DNA of 10,301 nt from Haliea sp. (GTDB lineage: Bacteria; Pseudomonadota; Gammaproteobacteria; Pseudomonadales; Halieaceae). The position numbers were made by a program, and so were the translations under genes. Positions 6,761 to 10,301 of this stretch are shown in pieces; the first letter of the stretch is position 1; every line of letters starts with the position of its first letter. The notes under the pieces are model-generated. The model ran no database searches and was not told the DNA's origin. It saw nothing but the letters and a program-made list of their open reading frames with translations. The DNA is taken from the NCBI GenBank assembly GCA_016704305.1, contig JADJAL010000057.1, forward strand, positions 1-10,301. The letters run 5' to 3'.

Positions 6761-8104
6761 TCAATCGGAACGAGCGCGCAGCGGCCGTTCCCAGTACAAA
6801 TACCAGAGTAATTCACCCGGCTGTACAGCCGCGCGCCAGCGGCTGGATTCACATTGCGCCAGATCGCCTACGGCCAGCAGCTCATCGCCCAGGTACAGCA
6901 GCGGCACGCGGTCGCGCCACCAGGGCGGCACCTGCCATTCCTGCAGCAGGGTCTTCAGGCTGCGACTGCCGGCCCGTCCCGGCAAACGGCAGCGCTCGCC
7001 CCCCTTGCGCCAGCGCACGGTCAGCTGCTCGCCCGGTAGCAGCGCCAGCGTACCGTTGGCACCCTGCAGCACGCCCACTGTACCCACGCCCGACACTACG
7101 CGCCGCTCACCTGGAAGCAGATGCAAGTCACCGACGACGAGGGTAACGTCCACTGGTTCCAGATACACCGCGTCGCGAAAGCGCCGCAGGGCGTACTCGC
7201 CACAATCCAGCCGCGGCCCGCCATCGACAGCCGCCTCGCGCAACTGTCGCAGGAACTCCACCAGCGCCGCGTGATCCGGTAGCCGACGACCTTGCGCAAC
7301 CAGCCAGGCACGCAGCCGCGCGGCGGCTATCGGCTGTGCCGGTTCCAACAAATGGGACACACGCAGGCCCGGATCGCCCATCACACTGTGAACGGTATCC
7401 GGCACGCCCACGCTGGCGGCAAGTGACTCGGCCGCAGCCGCGACATGCCCCATCGCGCGGGCGACCGACTGCCGGTAGGCAGGCCAGCGGGAAGCCAGCA
7501 CGGGCAAGACGTCGGCGCGCAGGAAATTGCGGTCCATCGCGGTGTCGTGGTTGGAAGGGTCGGCCACAAAAGTAAGCCCGTGTTGGGCCGCGTAGCGCTC
7601 CAACTCGGTGCGCGGGTAATCCAGCAGTGGTCGCACCAGTTGGCCGGACCCCAGTGCCCGTTGGCGCGGCATCCCGGCGAGGCCGTCCACCCCGGCGCCG
7701 CGCAACAGGCGCAGGAAGAACGTCTCAATCTGGTCATCGAGGTGATGGGCCATGAACAGCACGGCGCCGGGCGGCAATTCCTCCTCGAAGGCGCGGTAGC
7801 GCGCATCCCGCGCCGCCGCCTCGGTACTGCCCACCGGTTGCACCTCGACAACACGGGTCACGCAGGGCAGTCGCAGCTCGCGGCACTGCGCTTCGCAATG
7901 GCGCTGCCAATCGCCTGCTGACGCTTGCAGGCCGTGGTTGATGTGGATGGCGGCCAATGCCGGCGCATGGGGATGATCAGCACGCCAGCGGTGCACAAGG
8001 TGCAGCAAGACCGTGGAATCCAGGCCGCCGCTGAAGGCGACGTACCAATGCGGCGCAGCAAGTAATGCAGTGAGCGGTGTATCGAGATCGGTGTGAACGA
8101 GCAA
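6761..8104 (-). CDS. tilS: tRNA(Ile)-lysidine synthetase
   Basis: TilS attaches lysine to C34 of the CAU-anticodon tRNA-Ile using ATP, so that the tRNA reads AUA codons; it is normally essential. The 447 aa protein (432 in E. coli) has the PP-loop motif SGGLDST (25-31), IHINHGLQ (53-60), AHHLDDQIETF (119-129), DPSN (182-185) and DRNFLR (191-196) in the catalytic N-terminal domain. A less conserved middle domain (about 255-320) follows. The C-terminal tRNA-binding domain (about 362-415) includes LKTLLQEWQVPPWWRDRVPLL. The TTG at 8104 is the only ordinary start codon between the in-frame TAG at 8111-8113 and the P-loop. A GGAAA in the end of accA lies about 10 nt upstream. The gap from accA is 6 nt, so the two are surely co-transcribed. 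Confidence 0.95.
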   Translation of the reverse strand: MLVHTDLDTPLTALLAAPHWYVAFSGGLDSTVLLHLVHRWRADHPHAPALAAIHINHGLQASAGDWQRHCEAQCRELRLPCVTRVVEVQPVGSTEAAARDARYRAFEEELPPGAVLFMAHHLDDQIETFFLRLLRGAGVDGLAGMPRQRALGSGQLVRPLLDYPRTELERYAAQHGLTFVADPSNHDTAMDRNFLRADVLPVLASRWPAYRQSVARAMGHVAAAAESLAASVGVPDTVHSVMGDPGLRVSHLLEPAQPIAAARLRAWLVAQGRRLPDHAALVEFLRQLREAAVDGGPRLDCGEYALRRFRDAVYLEPVDVTLVVGDLHLLPGERRVVSGVGTVGVLQGANGTLALLPGEQLTVRWRKGGERCRLPGRAGSRSLKTLLQEWQVPPWWRDRVPLLYLGDELLAVGDLAQCESSRWRAAVQPGELLWYLYWERPLRARSD

Positions 8105-8110
8105 TCCGGG

Positions 8111-9058
8111 CTAGTTTCCGTAGGACATCAGCCGTTGGTAGCGCTTGGCCAGCAGGTCTTCTATCGGCAGGCCCTGCAACCGCTCCAGTTGGGTAATGAT
8201 GTGCGCCTGTATGCGCTGCGCCATCAGGTCCACATCGCGGTGGGCGCCGCCCAGCGGCTCGGGGATGGTGGCGTCGACAATGCCGAGGTCCTGCAGGTTC
8301 TTCGAGGTAACCCCCATCGCCTCCGCCGCCTCGGGCGCGTGGGCGATATCCTTCCAGATAATGTTCGCGCAGCCCTCCGGGGAGATCACGAAATAGGTGG
8401 CGTACTGCAACATCGCGAGATGATCCCCGACACCGATCCCCAGCGCGCCGCCGGAACTGCCCTCGCCGATCACGATGCAGACGATGGGGGTTGCCAGGCG
8501 CGACATCACCGCCAGGTTCTGCGCGATGGACTCGCTGATGCCGCGCTCCTCGGAATCAATCCCCGGGTATGCTCCGGGCGTGTCGATCAGCGTGACAACC
8601 GGAATCTTGTAGCGCTCCGCCATCTCCATCAGGCGCAGCGCCTTGCGGTAGCCCTCCGGCTTGGGCATGCCGAAGTTGCGCATGACCTTGTCTTTCACAG
8701 CCCGGCCCTTCTCCTGCCCGATGACCATCACCGGGCGATCGTCGATGCGGGCAATGCCACCGACGATCGCATTGTCATCGCCAAAGCGGCGGTCGCCGTG
8801 CAACTCATCGAACTCGGTGAACACGCGGGGAATGTAATCCAGGGTATAGGGCCGGCGGGGATGGCGCGCCACTTTGACGATATCCCAGGCACTGAGGTTG
8901 GAGTAAATTTTTTCCGTGAGCTTGGTGCTCTTGGCCCGCAGGTTCTCGATCTCGGAGCTGATATTGATCTCGTTATCGGTACCGACCAGCCGCAACTCCT
9001 CGATCTTGACTTCCAGCTCGGCGATTGGCTGTTCAAAGTCCAGGTAGTTGGGATTCAT
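8111..9058 (-). CDS. accA: Acetyl-CoA carboxylase carboxyltransferase subunit alpha
   Basis: AccA pairs with AccD to form the carboxyltransferase of acetyl-CoA carboxylase, moving CO2 from biotinylated AccB to acetyl-CoA to make malonyl-CoA for fatty acid synthesis. The product is 315 aa, near the 319 aa of E. coli. It opens with YLDFEQPIAELEVKIEELR, a typical N-terminal helix. Then come RHPRRPYTLDYI, FDELHGDRRFGDD, IGQEKGR, NFGMPKPEGYRKALRLM, TLIDTPGAYPG (156-166) and IGEGSSGGALG (197-207), whose glycines form the oxyanion hole. SPEGCANIIWKD (226-237) follows. The ATG at 9058 is preceded by a weak GAGA only. The gene is the first of the minus-strand series and is divergent from rluA. In many gammaproteobacteria dnaE precedes accA; here it does not. 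Confidence 0.98.
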   Translation of the reverse strand: MNPNYLDFEQPIAELEVKIEELRLVGTDNEINISSEIENLRAKSTKLTEKIYSNLSAWDIVKVARHPRRPYTLDYIPRVFTEFDELHGDRRFGDDNAIVGGIARIDDRPVMVIGQEKGRAVKDKVMRNFGMPKPEGYRKALRLMEMAERYKIPVVTLIDTPGAYPGIDSEERGISESIAQNLAVMSRLATPIVCIVIGEGSSGGALGIGVGDHLAMLQYATYFVISPEGCANIIWKDIAHAPEAAEAMGVTSKNLQDLGIVDATIPEPLGGAHRDVDLMAQRIQAHIITQLERLQGLPIEDLLAKRYQRLMSYGN

Positions 9059-9215
9059 GCGCGGGAAGTCTCGACGGGGCCAGGGGCCGCACAGTGTACA
9101 AAATTAATCTCCGGCAGACCAATAGCTTGAGCCCTCGGGGGTGTCTCGGGGTATTGTGATTCGCCGCAGGTGTTGCGGTAAGCTGTGCGCCTCAATCATG
9201 TCGCGGATTCCCGCA
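9059..9215. promoter_or_regulatory. accA/rluA divergent intergenic region
   Basis: This stretch separates two divergent starts and must hold promoters for both unless they lie further inside. For accA, the minus strand offers TTGGTC (9117-9122) and TACACT (9093-9098) with an 18-nt spacer. For rluA, the plus strand has TTGTGA near 9155 and TAAGCT near 9179 with a 19-nt spacer, which is a poor match. A short tandem GGGGCC-A-GGGGCC lies at 9076-9088. No clear operator is visible. Confidence 0.45.
9093..9122 (-). promoter_or_regulatory. Candidate sigma-70 promoter for accA-tilS
   Basis: On the minus strand TTGGTC and TACACT are spaced by 18 nt, with AT-rich sequence (GATTAATTTTG) just upstream of the -10. 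The -10 matches four of six consensus bases and the -35 matches three. The predicted start would leave a leader of roughly 28 nt before the accA ATG. Confidence 0.35.
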
Positions 9216-9878
9216 ATGCAGGAACTACCACCCTATCTCGTCCCGCACAGCAGCGAGGACATCGCGATACTGTATGACGACAGCGATTTGCTGCTGGTGC
9301 GCAAGCCCACGCTGTTGCTGAGCATCCCGGGCCGCCATCCGCTCAACAAGGACTGCCTGGTGACGCGGCTGCAGCAGCGCTATCCCACCGCGAGCATCGT
9401 GCATAGGCTGGACCTCGACACCTCGGGCATCATGGTGATCCCGCTGAACAAGCCCACGCACGCGCATATCAGCCGCCAGTTCCAGCAGCGCGAAGTACTC
9501 AAGAGCTACCACGCAATGGTTTACGGCGTGCTGCAGCCGGATGAGGGTGAAGTGGATCTGCCGATCGTGTGCGACTGGGAGCGCCGCCCACGGCAAAAAA
9601 TCTGCCACGAGCACGGGCGCTCGGCCCTCACCCGGTTTGAGGTGCTTGAGCGACTGGGCGACCGCACCCGTGTGCTGCTGAAGCCCGTCACCGGGCGCTC
9701 ACACCAGCTGCGCATCCACATGCGCGAGCTCGGCCACCCGATTCTCGGCTGTGATATGTACGCGCACGACACCGCGCTGGCGATGGCGGATCGGCTGATG
9801 TTGCACGCGACGACGCTGGAGTTTACGCACCCCACTTCTGGCGAGTGGCTGCGTGGTGAGTGTTTGCCGGATTTTTAG
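9216..9878 (+). CDS. rluA: Pseudouridine synthase RluA (23S rRNA U746 / tRNA U32 type)
   Basis: RluA-family enzymes isomerise specific uridines to pseudouridine; E. coli RluA acts on 23S rRNA U746 and tRNA U32. The product is 220 aa, against 219 in E. coli, and aligns with it along its whole length. ILYDDSDLLLVRKP (18-31), LLSIPGR (34-40), the catalytic motif HRLDLDTSG (63-71, D66), DLPIVCDWERRPRQKIC (114-130), LKPVTGRSHQLRIHM (155-169) and GHPILG (173-178) are all present. There is no S4 domain, as expected for RluA as opposed to RluC or RluD. I chose the ATG at 9216, which has GGA about 8 nt upstream and gives the family length. The ATG at 9198 and GTG at 9141 are in frame but lack better ribosome sites. 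The gene is alone on the plus strand and is convergent with the sulfurtransferase gene. Confidence 0.94.
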   Translation: MQELPPYLVPHSSEDIAILYDDSDLLLVRKPTLLLSIPGRHPLNKDCLVTRLQQRYPTASIVHRLDLDTSGIMVIPLNKPTHAHISRQFQQREVLKSYHAMVYGVLQPDEGEVDLPIVCDWERRPRQKICHEHGRSALTRFEVLERLGDRTRVLLKPVTGRSHQLRIHMRELGHPILGCDMYAHDTALAMADRLMLHATTLEFTHPTSGEWLRGECLPDF

Positions 9879-9881
9879 CGG

Positions 9882-9913
9882 CGGTTGTACGAGCTACCCG
9901 TTACAGGCAACCG
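9882..9913. terminator. Weak inverted repeat between convergent rluA and sseA
   Basis: CGGTTG (9882-9887) and CAACCG (9908-9913) are inverted copies around a 20-nt loop, lying between the stop codons of two convergent genes. The position suits a shared bidirectional terminator. The stem is short, the loop is long and no T run follows on either side, so this is only a candidate. CCGTTA is also repeated directly at 9898-9903 and 9911-9916. Confidence 0.2.
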
Positions 9914-10301
9914 TTAGAGATAACTACACCAGTCGCTCCAGCTACCGGCGTAGAGCGTGGCATCCTCGCGACCCAGCAGCGCCAGTGAGAACAGGTTGAC
10001 GCAGGCGGTGACGCCGGAGCCGCAGTAGACCACCAGGCGCTCGGCTTCCAGCGCGTCGCCCCAATGCGCCTGCAGCCCTGCGATATCCAGCACCCTGCCA
10101 TCGGCCCCGGTTACGCCCTGCCACGGGCGGTTCACTGCGCCGGGTATATGCCCGGCGACTGGATCGGTCGGCTCTTCCAGCCCCGCGTAGCGGCGCGGCT
10201 CGCGCGAATCGACCAGCAGCGTGCCGTCAAGCTGCGCTGCGCGCACGGTGTCAATGTCGCAATACCCGCGGAATTTGCGGGCTGCATCGACCGCCGCAGC
10301 C
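9914..10301 (-). CDS. sseA: Rhodanese-family sulfurtransferase, 3-mercaptopyruvate sulfurtransferase type (C-terminal part)
   Basis: The frame is open to the right window edge, so the start and the N-terminal rhodanese domain are missing; about 128 C-terminal codons are present. The visible part is a catalytic rhodanese domain: LLVDSREPRRYAG, then DPVAGHIPGAVNRPW, and the active loop VVYCGSGVTACVN. The CGSGVTA loop is the form typical of 3-mercaptopyruvate sulfurtransferases (SseA), whereas classical thiosulfate sulfurtransferases have CRKGVT-like loops. Such enzymes move sulfur from mercaptopyruvate to thiols or cyanide through a cysteine persulfide. An internal GTG at 10246 could look like a start, but the conserved domain clearly continues upstream of it. 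The TAA stop lies 35 nt from the convergent rluA stop. The family call is firm; substrate preference is inferred from the loop. Confidence 0.88.
   Translation of the reverse strand, partial: AAAVDAARKFRGYCDIDTVRAAQLDGTLLVDSREPRRYAGLEEPTDPVAGHIPGAVNRPWQGVTGADGRVLDIAGLQAHWGDALEAERLVVYCGSGVTACVNLFSLALLGREDATLYAGSWSDWCSYL

Noticed and set aside
8093..9130. Long plus-strand open frame (345 codons) opposite accA
   Set aside because: It is fully antisense to a well-conserved AccA sequence and has no recognisable domain; it is a codon-bias shadow.
9141..9215. Longer N-terminus for RluA from GTG 9141 or ATG 9198
   Set aside because: The ATG at 9216 gives 220 aa, matching the family, and has the better ribosome site; the 9198 ATG cannot be fully excluded.
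1..10301. Search for CRISPR arrays, tRNA/rRNA genes, insertion sequences, attachment sites or prophage genes
   Set aside because: No regular repeats, terminal inverted repeats, transposase-like proteins or RNA gene signatures were seen; almost every base is covered by recognisable housekeeping genes.

Overview
This window is ordinary chromosomal housekeeping DNA from a GC-rich gammaproteobacterium. The gene order (accA, tilS, pyrG, kdsA, eno, ftsB, ispD, ispF, truD, pcm) and the protein sequences fit the Pseudomonas/Cellvibrio/marine OM60 part of the class. That placement is inferred from gene order and family resemblance; there is no rRNA or other lineage marker here. I see no mobile element, CRISPR array, tRNA or rRNA gene, phage gene or defence gene.

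Layout. Ten genes lie head to tail on the minus strand and read from about 9058 down to 1: accA, tilS, pyrG, kdsA, eno, ftsB, ispD, ispF, truD and the 5' part of pcm, which runs off the left edge. Most junctions are 20 nt or less, and four are overlaps or near-overlaps. The only large gap in this series is the 128 nt between tilS and pyrG, so there may be two transcription units: accA-tilS, and pyrG through pcm. To the right, rluA is divergent from accA on the plus strand. The 3' half of an sseA-type sulfurtransferase gene is convergent with rluA and is cut by the right edge.

Roles. The cluster joins precursor and envelope supply to RNA maturation and division: malonyl-CoA (accA), CTP (pyrG), the KDO unit of LPS (kdsA), phosphoenolpyruvate (eno, which is also a KdsA substrate), two steps of MEP isoprenoid synthesis (ispD, ispF) and the divisome linker FtsB. 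Three enzymes modify RNA: TilS (tRNA-Ile lysidine), TruD (tRNA pseudouridine 13) and RluA (rRNA/tRNA pseudouridine). Pcm repairs isoaspartyl protein damage.

Points worth a second look are modest. surE, which usually lies between truD and pcm, is missing, and the truD/pcm junction carries an AT-rich tail. ftsB appears to start at TTG behind a three-codon mini-ORF that overlaps the eno stop. A small AU-rich hairpin would cover the weak Shine-Dalgarno sequence of pyrG. tilS has only a TTG start available. No novel system was found.
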